Origin: Flavobacterium sp.
GTDB lineage: Bacteria > Bacteroidota > Bacteroidia > Flavobacteriales > Flavobacteriaceae
Length of the DNA stretch: 64,000 nt
Reading direction: 5' to 3'
Assembly (NCBI RefSeq): GCF_004295795.1
Contig: NZ_SEBR01000015.1
Span: 1-64,000, forward strand
Under the pieces are notes generated by a model. The model saw nothing but the letters and a program-made list of their open reading frames with translations, was not told where the DNA came from and did no database searches. Positions 24,668-32,372 of this stretch are shown in pieces (positions within the stretch are counted from its first letter, which is position 1; each line of letters starts with the position of its first letter). The position numbers and the translations under genes were made by a program.

Positions 24668-24682
24668 CTTTCAAAAGCAAAA

Positions 24683-25363
24683 ATGACCGATCTGCAGTCC
24701 AGATATGATGAAATGTTCGAGAGCGCGATCGGGAGAATCGAGTACGGAGTGATTTCCGTGGATCGAAAAATCGCAGACGACGATAGATTCGGAATCACTG
24801 TGGTTTTGCGTCCGGACGCGCCTACCCGCGCACAGGTTTCGGCATTTTTGGCAAACTTGAAAACGATCGATCCAAAGCAATATTATTATCCGGATTCTGA
24901 TTTGCATGTCACGGTTTTATCGCTGATTTCCGGTCGTTCGGGATTTGAGCTTTCGGAAATCAACCTTTCCGAGTACGTGAAAATCGTCAGGAAAAGCCTT
25001 GAAAACGTTTCGGCATTCGAGATGGAGCTGAAAGGCGTGACTGCATCCGCGGAAGCAATATTGATACAAGGTTTTCCGTCAGGCGGAACTTTGGAAACGA
25101 TACGCGAAAACCTTCGGATGAACTTCAAAAAATCTGAGTTATTCCAGACGATTGACGCGAGATATAAGATTTTCACGGCACACATCACCGCGGCGAGATT
25201 TGCTTCCGAACTTCAAAATTCTTCGGAATTTGCTCGTGTGGTTTCGTCTTATCGCGAACAGCACTTTGGAAAGTTTAAGGTCGAACGGATCGAATTGGTC
25301 TGTAACGATTGGTATCAGAAAGCCCAAAAAACGACTTCAATTGCAGATTTCCTTTTGGGTTAA
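24683..25363 (+). CDS. 2H phosphoesterase / LigT-like RNA ligase family protein
   Basis: The 226-residue protein has the two HxT motifs that define 2H phosphoesterases: HVT at 75-77 (DLHVTVLS) and HIT at 167-169 (FTAHITAAR). The gap of about 90 residues is right for the LigT/2'-5' RNA ligase-like fold. Members act on 2',5' or 2',3'-cyclic phosphodiesters in RNA or nucleotides; the substrate here is not known. It appears monocistronic. The repeated palindrome with GTTAAA lies directly upstream (27 nt from the ATG). Confidence 0.85.
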   Translation: MTDLQSRYDEMFESAIGRIEYGVISVDRKIADDDRFGITVVLRPDAPTRAQVSAFLANLKTIDPKQYYYPDSDLHVTVLSLISGRSGFELSEINLSEYVKIVRKSLENVSAFEMELKGVTASAEAILIQGFPSGGTLETIRENLRMNFKKSELFQTIDARYKIFTAHITAARFASELQNSSEFARVVSSYREQHFGKFKVERIELVCNDWYQKAQKTTSIADFLLG

Positions 25364-25470
25364 ACGGATATTCGCCAAATCCTCTCTTACCACATCATCT
25401 CCACATCATACAGAGTGTGGAATCGCACATCAAATTGTGGAAAATCCCCATTAAAATGCGCCTCGAAACC

Positions 25471-25500
25471 TTGTAACCCCTTGAAAATAGGGTGAATTTG
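25471..25500 (+). promoter_or_regulatory. Promoter of the GT2 gene
   Basis: TTG (25471-25473), N19, TGAATTTG (25493-25500) is close to the Bacteroidota consensus, with one mismatch in the -7 box. Upstream, CCACATCATC and related CCACA/TGTGG motifs recur between 25400 and 25442 and may be regulatory. Confidence 0.55.
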
Positions 25501-25553
25501 ACACAGGCATGGTCATTGTTTTCTACATCATCGTAACACATAAACAGTACGAC

Positions 25554-26966
25554 ATGAAAGCCGAAACAATTACATCTTCTCAGTTCCGAACATTAAAAGC
25601 CGAAACCGCCCAGGTTTTCGATCTCAAAAGACGGATGCCGATTAAAACGCCATGGGGAACTTTGGTGCTCGTTGGAAGTTTTATCGCCATGATCGCGGCT
25701 TCGGTGGCGCTTTTCTCGCTTCAAGATGACTTTACCCAATTCAATTCCGAACGATTGGAATCGAGTTGGAGTTTTTGGTTTTTAATTGTGACATCAATAC
25801 TTTTCGCATTCAAATTCCTGTTTTTTATCTACAACGCCGTTTTGTATTTCAAGTACAAGCCGACCGATTCTGTTTCGAGCGAAGAACTTCCCATTTGTAC
25901 AATCATTGTTCCCGCATACAACGAGGGAAAGTTGGTTTTCCAGACATTGATGAGTTTGGCCGAAAGTGATTATCCGCAGGAAAAATTGCAACTGTTGGCC
26001 ATTGACGACGGAAGCAAGGACGATACCTGGTATTGGATCCAACAGGCGAAAATCAAGCTGGGCGAGCGTTTGACCGTGCATCAGCAACCCAAAAACATGG
26101 GAAAAAGACACGCACTTTACTACGGCTTCCACAACGGAACCGGAGACATTTTCGTGACTGTCGACAGCGATTCGGTAGTGGAGAAAAACACGCTTCGCAA
26201 CTTGGTCAGTCCGTTTATCAAGGATGACAAATGTGGCGCTGTTGCCGGAAATATCAGGGTTTTGAACAATCAGAAAGCGATTCTTCCGAAGATGTTGAAC
26301 GTGAGTTTCGTGATGAGTTTCGAGTTTATGCGTTCGGCCGAAGGTACGCTGAATTCTGTGATGTGTACGCCTGGCGCTTTGGCAGCTTACCGTCGCGAAT
26401 CTGTTTTTGCTTGTCTTGAGGATTGGATCAACCAGACTTTTATGGGACAACCGAGTGATATCGGCGAAGACCGCGCCATGACGAACATGATCCTGAAACA
26501 AGGCAAACGCGTGCTGTTCCAGAAAAATGCCGTGGCTTACACGACGGCGCCCGAAAAATACAGCGGACTTTACAAGATGTTCATTCGATGGGATCGCAGT
26601 AACGTTCGCGAAAATCTCATGATGGCGAAATTTGTTTTCAAGAACTTCCGCGAGGACAATAAAATCGGGACGCGACTTTTGTTCATCAACCAATGCTCGA
26701 AAATCCTGATGACTTATCCGCTCGCGTTTTTCACCTTATTTTTTGCCGTGACTTATCCGGCTTTGTTCTTTGCCTCAACGCTTGCCGGGATTCTTGTGAT
26801 GTCTACTTTTCCGGTATTGTTCTATGCAAAAAAATACACGTTTTCTCAAGCTTTGTGGGCTTACTCTTATAGCATTCTTTATACTTTCGGATTGTTTTGG
26901 GTCACACCTTACGCGGTTGCCACTGCCGCCAAACGTGGTTGGTTGACTCGGGAAATATCCGCTTGA
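25554..26966 (+). CDS. Membrane glycosyltransferase family 2 (HAS/NodC/chitin-synthase-like)
   Basis: This processive GT2 probably makes and exports a beta-linked polysaccharide at the inner membrane. The 470-residue protein has two N-terminal membrane helices (about 36-57 and 72-98), a cytosolic GT-A domain and several C-terminal helices (about 375-460). Catalytic motifs are IVPAYNEG (119-125 region), DDG at 151-153, the DXD-type DSD at 204-206, the acceptor-site GED at 304-306, and FIRW (343-346) in place of the QxxRW signature. This set resembles hyaluronan/chitin-oligomer synthases more than BcsA, and no PilZ domain is seen. Start ATG 25554 is 54 nt after the promoter box. Confidence 0.87.
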   Translation: MKAETITSSQFRTLKAETAQVFDLKRRMPIKTPWGTLVLVGSFIAMIAASVALFSLQDDFTQFNSERLESSWSFWFLIVTSILFAFKFLFFIYNAVLYFKYKPTDSVSSEELPICTIIVPAYNEGKLVFQTLMSLAESDYPQEKLQLLAIDDGSKDDTWYWIQQAKIKLGERLTVHQQPKNMGKRHALYYGFHNGTGDIFVTVDSDSVVEKNTLRNLVSPFIKDDKCGAVAGNIRVLNNQKAILPKMLNVSFVMSFEFMRSAEGTLNSVMCTPGALAAYRRESVFACLEDWINQTFMGQPSDIGEDRAMTNMILKQGKRVLFQKNAVAYTTAPEKYSGLYKMFIRWDRSNVRENLMMAKFVFKNFREDNKIGTRLLFINQCSKILMTYPLAFFTLFFAVTYPALFFASTLAGILVMSTFPVLFYAKKYTFSQALWAYSYSILYTFGLFWVTPYAVATAAKRGWLTREISA

Positions 26967-26969
26967 CCG

Positions 26970-27779
26970 CTAGAGTTTTTCCAATAGCAGCGCTTTTTTG
27001 GAGCTGAATTCATCATCGGTCAAAATACCTTTCGATCTCAGGTCAGCAAGTTTTTCTATTTGACCGAGAATGTCGGGTTCGGCCTGAACAATTGTTGGAG
27101 ACGAAGGTTTTACGGCTGTTTTTTGTCGGATAAATTCAGAGAAATCTTTTGCTCCTACAATCATATTGATTTTTGCGGTGTTTCCGGAACAGATGATTTT
27201 TAGAATTCCTTTCATGAAGCCTGTTTCTACGGAAACCGAAGAAATCCTGTCGTAGGGAAAGTCTTCCATCTTGATTCCGAAGCTCAGCATCGACTTATCG
27301 ATAAAAATCAAACGTTGGTTCGTGGCGATCAAAAGGCCGTGGCCCGAGCCTTTTCCTTCGTCCAAATATCCCGATTCCAGTTTTTCGATTACTTCGTCAG
27401 ATGTGAGAATTTCGGGCAACTCTCCTATTTCTCTTTTGTTGACTACCGACGGATTCAATTTTGCCACGATTAACTTGATTTCGGCAAGCCTTTCGTTTTG
27501 CGAATTGATCTTGCCCTTGTAATCTTCTACTTTCTTGTCAAAGGCTTGCTTTTTATCGGCTTTGATTTGTTGCTTCAGCGAATTGATGCTATCGACCGCC
27601 GCTTTGAATTCTCCATTTGTGAACATGATTGGCTTGCTTGCCATGTCGATTCTTCCGTTATTGTTCAGTTTGAGAAGACAGGAAGTGCAGACGACGGCAA
27701 AATCCTTCGTAAGACCTTTGTTGAACAAAGGTGTGTTGAACATTCCCAATTTTTTAGTGCAGACGATACAATTTGCCAT
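26970..27779 (-). CDS. Zinc-finger/PH-like/SHOCT domain protein
   Basis: The 269-residue protein has three parts. The N-terminus has two cysteine pairs (CIVC at 4-7 and CTSC near 31-34), suggesting a small zinc ribbon. A lysine-rich coiled stretch follows (about 65-105), then a bacterial PH-like domain around 125-215 (GLLIATNQRLIFIDKSM is characteristic). The C-terminal 34 residues are a SHOCT motif (QIEKLADLRSKGILTDDEFSSKKALLLEKL). SHOCT plus PH-like domains occur in many bacteria, often in membrane-stress or prophage settings, with no settled function. It converges on the GT2 gene with a 3-nt gap. Confidence 0.8.
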   Translation of the reverse strand: MANCIVCTKKLGMFNTPLFNKGLTKDFAVVCTSCLLKLNNNGRIDMASKPIMFTNGEFKAAVDSINSLKQQIKADKKQAFDKKVEDYKGKINSQNERLAEIKLIVAKLNPSVVNKREIGELPEILTSDEVIEKLESGYLDEGKGSGHGLLIATNQRLIFIDKSMLSFGIKMEDFPYDRISSVSVETGFMKGILKIICSGNTAKINMIVGAKDFSEFIRQKTAVKPSSPTIVQAEPDILGQIEKLADLRSKGILTDDEFSSKKALLLEKL

Positions 27780-27844
27780 AATTTCGATTTAGTGTCGGCT
27801 ATTCGACTTTTCTGTCAAATGTAAAACTGCAATTACGATCGATT

Positions 27845-27860
27845 TTACGGTTTTCCGTAA
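27845..27860. promoter_or_regulatory. Palindrome TTACGG-N4-CCGTAA
   Basis: This palindrome lies 65 nt upstream of the PH/SHOCT gene start. It is a diverged relative, or a look-alike, of the repeated TTACAGA-N3-TCTGTAA element; the TTACnG/CnGTAA edges are shared. No box is seen at the 21-nt distance on either strand. Confidence 0.4.
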
Positions 27861-27986
27861 CTGGTTATTTCGTATAATTGAAATCGACTCGATCGTAGCC
27901 TTTCTCTCACATAAACCCATATTTTTCCCAATATTGTCGCAGTTTGAGACCAATCGCGGAAACTAGGGTTACCTTCACCAAAAAAC

Positions 27987-28238
27987 ATGAAGAAAGACAT
28001 GCTGAAGTGGCTCAAAGAGCTTTTGGCCGAGAAAGACAGCGTCGAAAGAAACTCGTTGAAGCGAAAAATCCTGACGAGTTACCCAAAACTTCGCTACGTT
28101 GTAAACGATAGGGAACGCGAGGCGAAGAGCAAGGAAAATCTCAAGGATTCCATGTCGGCTTATTGCAAGGATGTGAACGAGTCGACTCGCATGCATTTGT
28201 TGGAAAACATCGCCAATTTTGAACGACAATTCGTTTGA
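27987..28238 (+). CDS. Small basic helical protein, unknown
   Basis: The 83-residue protein is rich in Lys, Arg and Glu, predicted largely helical, with no signal or membrane segment (MKKDMLKWLKELLAEKDSV at the start, ENIANFERQFV at the end). It stands alone between two leftward genes and converges on cspA, with a good terminator hairpin 43 nt after its stop that serves both. Codon choice looks like its neighbours. I recognise no family. It is probably a real gene because it has its own space and terminator. Confidence 0.55.
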   Translation: MKKDMLKWLKELLAEKDSVERNSLKRKILTSYPKLRYVVNDREREAKSKENLKDSMSAYCKDVNESTRMHLLENIANFERQFV

Positions 28239-28281
28239 TCGCACAAAATCTTTAGAAGGAAAATCAAAATAGAAGATACAA

Positions 28282-28311
28282 AAAAGCCAGTCCTAATAAA
28301 GACTGGCTTTT
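28282..28311. terminator. Bidirectional terminator between small protein gene and cspA
   Basis: AAAAGCCAGTC (28282-28292) pairs perfectly with GACTGGCTTTT (28301-28311) around an 8-nt loop, giving an 11-bp stem with A-run and T-run on opposite sides. Confidence 0.9.
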
Positions 28312-28333
28312 GTACAGGTAGCAAATATATCGT

Positions 28334-28525
28334 TTAGATAGCTGTTACGTTTACTGCATTAAGTCCTCTTTTTCCCTGCTCTACAGAGTAAGTGACTTGT
28401 TGGTTTTCACGAACTTGACCGTTAAGGCCTGTGATGTGCACGAAAATATCGTCGCCTCCGTCGTTAGGAGTGATAAATCCGAAGCCTTTCTCTTCGTTGA
28501 AAAATTTGATTGTACCTTCTTTCAT
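28334..28525 (-). CDS. cspA: Cold-shock domain protein
   Basis: The 63-residue single cold-shock domain binds single-stranded RNA and DNA and acts as an RNA chaperone. It contains RNP1 as KGFGFI and RNP2 as IFVHIT, with the usual MKEGTIKFFNEEKGFGFIT start. The gene has its own TAnnTTTG box (28590-28597, minus strand) and would have an AT-rich leader of nearly 60 nt, a length typical of cold-regulated csp messages. A strong terminator follows. Confidence 0.97.
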   Translation of the reverse strand: MKEGTIKFFNEEKGFGFITPNDGGDDIFVHITGLNGQVRENQQVTYSVEQGKRGLNAVNVTAI

Positions 28526-28589
28526 CTTGTAAAATTGTAAAAATATTTTTGCGAAGATAGTCTTTAATTTGAAGATTGTCAGTTTTTTA

Positions 28590-28597
28590 CAAAAGTA
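28590..28597 (-). promoter_or_regulatory. -7 box of cspA
   Basis: On the minus strand TACTTTTG is an exact TAnnTTTG box between the upstream NYN gene stop and cspA, implying a long AT-rich 5' leader. Confidence 0.55.
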
Positions 28598-28606
28598 TTT
28601 TAAAAA

Positions 28607-29377
28607 TTATCCATTTAGTTTTTTCGGACGCCTTTTTGGGGCGCGTTTCGGCTCTGTACTGATCTCTCTCTGAACAACCGGATTCTGCTCATTGCGAACG
28701 ACTTTGTAGTGCGGAAGGCTCTGAAAAAGCTGCGTCAGATTCTTGAACCCGTAAGCTCTCGCATCGAAACTCGGATCGATTTTTCTCAAGGTCAATCCCA
28801 ATTTTGACACATAAACTTCTTCTTCACCTTCAACCGATGATATGTCGAAAGCTTTGTCGATAAAAGAAATGTCGAGTTTGTCGGGTTTGGCTTGGGCCGA
28901 TGTTTCGGTATTTTCGGGATCTTGAGATTTCACCTGAACGCCCAGAATATTCTCGCTGAACGTAAAAATCTCGCAAGACTGCACGAAAGCTTTCGGCGTT
29001 TGCTTCTGCCCGATTCCCATCATGAAAATGCCTTCCTCGCGGATTCTTTTGGCCAATCCGGTGTAATCACTATCGCTCGAGACGATGCAGAAACCGTGTA
29101 CTTTGTCGCCGTGCAAGATGTCCATCGCATCGATTATGAGTGCGCCATCGGTTGAATTCTTGCCACTTGTATAAGAAAACTTCTGAACCGGATTGAACGA
29201 ATATTGGTTGATAATGTCTTTCCAGCCGTTCATTTGCTGTTGCGTCCAGTCGCCGTAGATTCTTCTGATCGTCGCTTTTCCGTACTTGGAAACTTCCTCG
29301 AGCATCGCCCCGAGCAATTTCGGTTGGGCATTGTCGCCGTCGATCAGCACGGCTATATTGAAATTGGGTTTGTCCAT
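28607..29377 (-). CDS. NYN-domain (PIN-like) RNase with C-terminal LOTUS/OST-HTH domain
   Basis: The 256-residue protein has an N-terminal NYN domain of the LabA/limkain type (about 6-150). Its acidic catalytic residues lie in AVLIDGDNAQ (Asp13, Asp15), in TDGALIIDAMD and in SSDSDY. It ends with an OST-HTH/LOTUS RNA-binding module (about 190-235, VYVSKLGLTLRKIDPSFDARAYGFKNLTQLF) and a very basic tail (APKRRPKKLNG). The combination suggests an RNA-processing or RNA-degrading role. An alternative ATG lies 21 nt upstream. It is tandem with cspA but separated from it by that gene's own promoter. Confidence 0.85.
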   Translation of the reverse strand: MDKPNFNIAVLIDGDNAQPKLLGAMLEEVSKYGKATIRRIYGDWTQQQMNGWKDIINQYSFNPVQKFSYTSGKNSTDGALIIDAMDILHGDKVHGFCIVSSDSDYTGLAKRIREEGIFMMGIGQKQTPKAFVQSCEIFTFSENILGVQVKSQDPENTETSAQAKPDKLDISFIDKAFDISSVEGEEEVYVSKLGLTLRKIDPSFDARAYGFKNLTQLFQSLPHYKVVRNEQNPVVQREISTEPKRAPKRRPKKLNG

Positions 29378-29568
29378 AATTTGTATTACTTTTTCCAAAG
29401 GTGCGAATTCATTTTGCCAAATGTCATATTATTGCCAAAAAACGACGTCTTTCTGTTAAATATCGGAAATATAAAACCCTACGGCACTATTACCCGTAAT
29501 ATGGAGTTATATTGCCACAATAGTTTAATCCCCATTTCTCAATACGATGCAGTTTTCTGCATAATTCA

Positions 29569-30663
29569 ATGTCAAATCCAATATTAAAATTTCAAGGCGC
29601 CGCAAGGTCTAAGTTTTTGGCTGTTGCCAATTCCCGTGTCAACGCTTATTTCCGTGAGGCCAATATTTCCAAACAGGCCAACGCTGAAATGTGGGTGAAA
29701 GCCGGCGTTTACCTTGTTGCGTTTTTCGGATTGTATGCCTTGATCATCTCGAACGCCTTCACGCCTTGGGCTATGTTCGGATTCGCCGTTGCGCTGGGAA
29801 TCGTAAGTGCTTGCGTCGGATTCAACGTTTGCCACGATGCGATTCACGGCTCGTTCTCCGAAAACAAAACGGTGAACAAAATGCTTGGCTCGATTTTCTA
29901 CCTTTTGGGCGCGAACCCTTATGTTTGGAGCATTTCCCACAATATGGTACACCACAATTTCACGAATATTCCAGGTCACGACGAAGATATCGAGATTGCG
30001 CCGGGTTTGATCAGAATAACGTCTGACGAACCGATTTTCAAAGTCCAGAAATTCCAGCATTTATACGCGTTTCCTTTGTACAGCCTGGCTTCGTTGTCTT
30101 GGTTGTTCAGAAAGGACTTCAAGAAATTCTTTCAGCCGACGCTTGGTCCGATCGTAAAGAACCATCCGAAAATAGAATACTTCAACCTGTTTTTCTACAA
30201 AGCGGTTTACGTGTTTTTGTTCATCGTTTTGCCTTTGATTTTCCTCGACGTCACCTGGTATCAATTTATTTTCGGATTCATCGCTTTGCACTTCGCCCAA
30301 GGTTTGACGATGGGCTTGGTTTTCCAGTTGGCGCACGTAGTAGAAGGCACAGATTTCCCGATTCCGAACGATTCGGGCAACATCGAGGAAAATTGGGCCG
30401 AACACCAAATGCAGACCACGGCGAATTTCTCTACACAGAGTCGCGTAGCGGGATTTTTGCTCGGCGGACTCAACCGTCAGATCGAACACCATTTGTTCCC
30501 GACGATATGTCACATCCACTACCCAAAAATTGGGGAAATCCTGAAAGAAACGGCCACCGAATTCGGGATTCCTTACATCGAGCACCGCACGTTCTTGTGC
30601 GCTTTGCGTTCGCATTATAAGGTTTTGAAGAAGTTTGGGAATGAGGCTCGGGTGGCGGCTTGA
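29569..30663 (+). CDS. Acyl-lipid / linoleoyl-CoA desaturase-type fatty acid desaturase
   Basis: This membrane di-iron enzyme introduces a cis double bond in fatty acyl chains. The 364-residue protein has four to six hydrophobic helices. Its three histidine boxes are HDAIH at 89-93, HNMVHH at 124-129 and QIEHH at 304-308. The QxxHH form is that of front-end or linoleoyl-type desaturases (DesA3-like). It is a single rightward gene. A desaturase next to a cold-shock gene would suit membrane adaptation to cold, but the two are divergent and share no visible site. Confidence 0.92.
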   Translation: MSNPILKFQGAARSKFLAVANSRVNAYFREANISKQANAEMWVKAGVYLVAFFGLYALIISNAFTPWAMFGFAVALGIVSACVGFNVCHDAIHGSFSENKTVNKMLGSIFYLLGANPYVWSISHNMVHHNFTNIPGHDEDIEIAPGLIRITSDEPIFKVQKFQHLYAFPLYSLASLSWLFRKDFKKFFQPTLGPIVKNHPKIEYFNLFFYKAVYVFLFIVLPLIFLDVTWYQFIFGFIALHFAQGLTMGLVFQLAHVVEGTDFPIPNDSGNIEENWAEHQMQTTANFSTQSRVAGFLLGGLNRQIEHHLFPTICHIHYPKIGEILKETATEFGIPYIEHRTFLCALRSHYKVLKKFGNEARVAA

Positions 30664-31120
30664 ATTGTTGTTCTTGTCAGGATTCTTCCGTTTCGTAAAC
30701 TTGCTGTTGTTGTCGAAAAAAGCTTTTTAGGGCATTCGATGTTTCACATTGGAGTGACAGCTTTTTCGTCATATCGGAAAACGCCCTCCATCATGCCGAA
30801 CCAAATGTCGCCTTTTTTGTCTTCGGCAATCCCGAAAAATCATCTTATTTTTGTCGATTCTGCTTTTTAAAAATCCAGACGCTTGTTCGGCGCCGAAGTT
30901 CTTTTTTAATCTTCGCTTGTCCAGATATCTCCAGTGATAGCGTTTGGTACACCATTGGAACTGACTTCCAAATTGTGGATAAGTTAGGCGTCCGTTGTCG
31001 TCGTTCAACTCAGAAATACAAAAATTAGTGTGTTTTTCATTTTATGGTCGAACGTTTCTAAGTGTGAATTTGGAAAATCAAACTTGTAAATTCAACTAGG
31101 TCAGCGTAAGCTTTATTCTT
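30664..31120. other. Gap holding a gene relic
   Basis: There is no intact gene. Bases 30744-31010 on the minus strand keep fragments of a beta-propeller gene (separate entry). The remaining bases up to the mobile-mystery gene show no terminator or repeat that I can support. Confidence 0.6.
30744..31010 (-). pseudogene. Relic of a two-component-regulator propeller (Reg_prop) protein
   Basis: In one leftward frame the DNA around 30750-30830 reads EDKKGDIWFGMMEGVFRYD, a textbook Reg_prop blade (E-D-k-G-x-I-W-x-G-x-x-x-G-v-x-R-Y-D), then a stop at 30744. About 100 nt further upstream another frame reads NGVPNAITGDIWTSED, a second blade start, followed by a stop. Frame changes and stops separate the two, so the gene is decayed. 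Such blades form the periplasmic sensor of hybrid two-component systems and also stand-alone lipoproteins; I cannot tell which this was. It lies on the same strand as the PUL and 1.4 kb beyond its end. Confidence 0.6.
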
Positions 31121-31717
31121 CTAATTCTTTGCGAAGTCAATTAAGGGATTTATATCGCCGTTGTCTCCCGCTCGAATCGCGTTGATGTAATTTCGCCTTG
31201 TTTCATCTTGTTTGACCATATTGGAATTGTTCCAGGTAAATGGATCTTTGCCGAATATAGCTTCCATAATAATATCTGCCATAATCCTCGAGTGACGGCC
31301 ATTTCCGTTTGCAAAACAATGTATGTTCACAAGACGGTGCTTGAATCGAATTGCAATCTCATCGTTGGGAAATATTTCATTTTGAATCCAATACTCTGTG
31401 TCGTCGAGCAGCATTTTAAGTTCACTGCCAATTTTGTACCACGAAATTCCAATATTTTTTTCTGACTTTCGGAATTCGCCAGCCCAGGACCAAACGTCGC
31501 CCAGCATTTTTTTATGCAGTTTTTTGACGAATCCTTCCGTGAGTATTTGATCGCTCTTGAACCGCGAGCTAATTGTCCACGCTATTGCCTTTTCGATATT
31601 CAGTTGTTCGTGTTCATCGAGCTCACCATGAGTTGTAATTGTTTTTAGGAGTAAACCATTTTTCTCCTCTTCGCTCAAAGGTGTTTGTCCATCTTCATAT
31701 TTTAAATTCAGTCCCAT
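31121..31717 (-). CDS. Mobile mystery protein B, Fic-domain protein
   Basis: Fic proteins usually transfer AMP or another phosphate-containing group to a target protein. The 198-residue protein carries the Fic motif as HCFANGNGRHSR at 133-144, with the catalytic His133 and the phosphate-binding GNGR loop intact. Cys replaces the usual Pro, and Asn137 replaces the Asp/Glu that normally binds the metal. I recall the Asn as a feature of the mobile mystery B family, so it may not be a defect. The gene overlaps the upstream HTH gene by 10 nt. The pair looks like a toxin-antitoxin-type module in AT-richer DNA. The target and the direction of control are unknown. Confidence 0.85.
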   Translation of the reverse strand: MGLNLKYEDGQTPLSEEEKNGLLLKTITTHGELDEHEQLNIEKAIAWTISSRFKSDQILTEGFVKKLHKKMLGDVWSWAGEFRKSEKNIGISWYKIGSELKMLLDDTEYWIQNEIFPNDEIAIRFKHRLVNIHCFANGNGRHSRIMADIIMEAIFGKDPFTWNNSNMVKQDETRRNYINAIRAGDNGDINPLIDFAKN

Positions 31718-32169
31718 AAGGATTTATTCATCTCTCTTTTAATTTCCTGCGCTAAGTCTTTGATCGCATTTTCTATCGTCTCATTCGAATTTCCTTGATT
31801 TTCAAGTTTCATATTTTGATTGGTACGCATCACGATCTTTTTAGCGAGTGCGGTTGCCTTAACATCCACTAAATTTTCGATTGATCCATTATAAGGAACA
31901 AATCCATAAACGAACTTCATTTCAAGTGCTTCCCCGATCTCTTTTAAAGACTTTAAACTTAAGGAACCAGAAACCTCGCGATGTTCAATTTGTTTCGCGC
32001 CTTGTTTAGTGATATTCAATTTTTTCCCTAATTGTTCCAAGGTCATATTAAGCGTTGTTCTGATACTATATATCCATCCGACATCAGGAATTACAACATT
32101 TTGAGTTCCTATAAATGGTCTGATCTTTTTGTCAAGTTGTTCGGTAATCAATTTTCTTTGGGTTCGCAT
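31708..32169 (-). CDS. Mobile mystery protein A, Xre-type HTH regulator
   Basis: The 153-residue protein has a Xre/Cro-type HTH in the middle (about 38-66: LNMTLEQLGKKLNITKQGAKQIEHRE), followed by LKEIGEALEMKFVYGFVP, which is characteristic of the mobile mystery A family. The basic C-terminal half (ALAKKIVMRTNQNMKLENQGNSNET) may contact the partner. It precedes the Fic gene and overlaps it by 10 nt. A TATATTTG box and inverted GTTGAC/GTCAAC repeats upstream suggest autoregulation. By analogy with other Fic/HTH pairs it could act as antidote and repressor; this is inference. Confidence 0.87.
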   Translation of the reverse strand: MRTQRKLITEQLDKKIRPFIGTQNVVIPDVGWIYSIRTTLNMTLEQLGKKLNITKQGAKQIEHREVSGSLSLKSLKEIGEALEMKFVYGFVPYNGSIENLVDVKATALAKKIVMRTNQNMKLENQGNSNETIENAIKDLAQEIKREMNKSLWD

Positions 32170-32195
32170 CTAGTAAAAGTAAAGTAATCTGTTTA

Positions 32196-32260
32196 CAAAT
32201 ATAAAATAATGTCATCTAAATAGTTGACTTATTAAAAAATTTGTCAACTTATAGATTGAC
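32196..32260 (-). promoter_or_regulatory. Promoter and operator array of the mobile mystery pair
   Basis: On the minus strand there is an exact TATATTTG -7 box (32196-32203). Upstream of it lie AGTTGAC (32222-32228) and its complement GTCAACT (32243-32249), plus a third related site GATTGAC (32254-32260). Three half-sites in 39 nt just upstream of an HTH gene are the usual form of an autoregulatory operator. Confidence 0.6.
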
Positions 32261-32318
32261 TTTTTCCTATAAAAGTAAATATATGTGTTGACAGTAAACG
32301 ATAATGCGTGATGTCCAA

Positions 32319-32346
32319 ACAAAAAAAGCCGATCCAAAGACCGACT
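32319..32346 (-). terminator. Terminator of the PUL operon after galM
   Basis: Reading leftward, AGTCGGTC pairs with GATCGGCT (two G-U pairs, 4-nt loop) and is followed by T7. It lies 27 nt after the galM stop and closes the long PUL operon. Confidence 0.7.
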
Positions 32347-32372
32347 TCCTAAAACTAACTAACCCAAAATTT

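Noticed and set aside
30769-31008. 79-codon leftward frame as an intact gene
   Set aside because: Its translation is meaningless, while two neighbouring frames carry propeller blades, so the DNA is better read as a gene relic.
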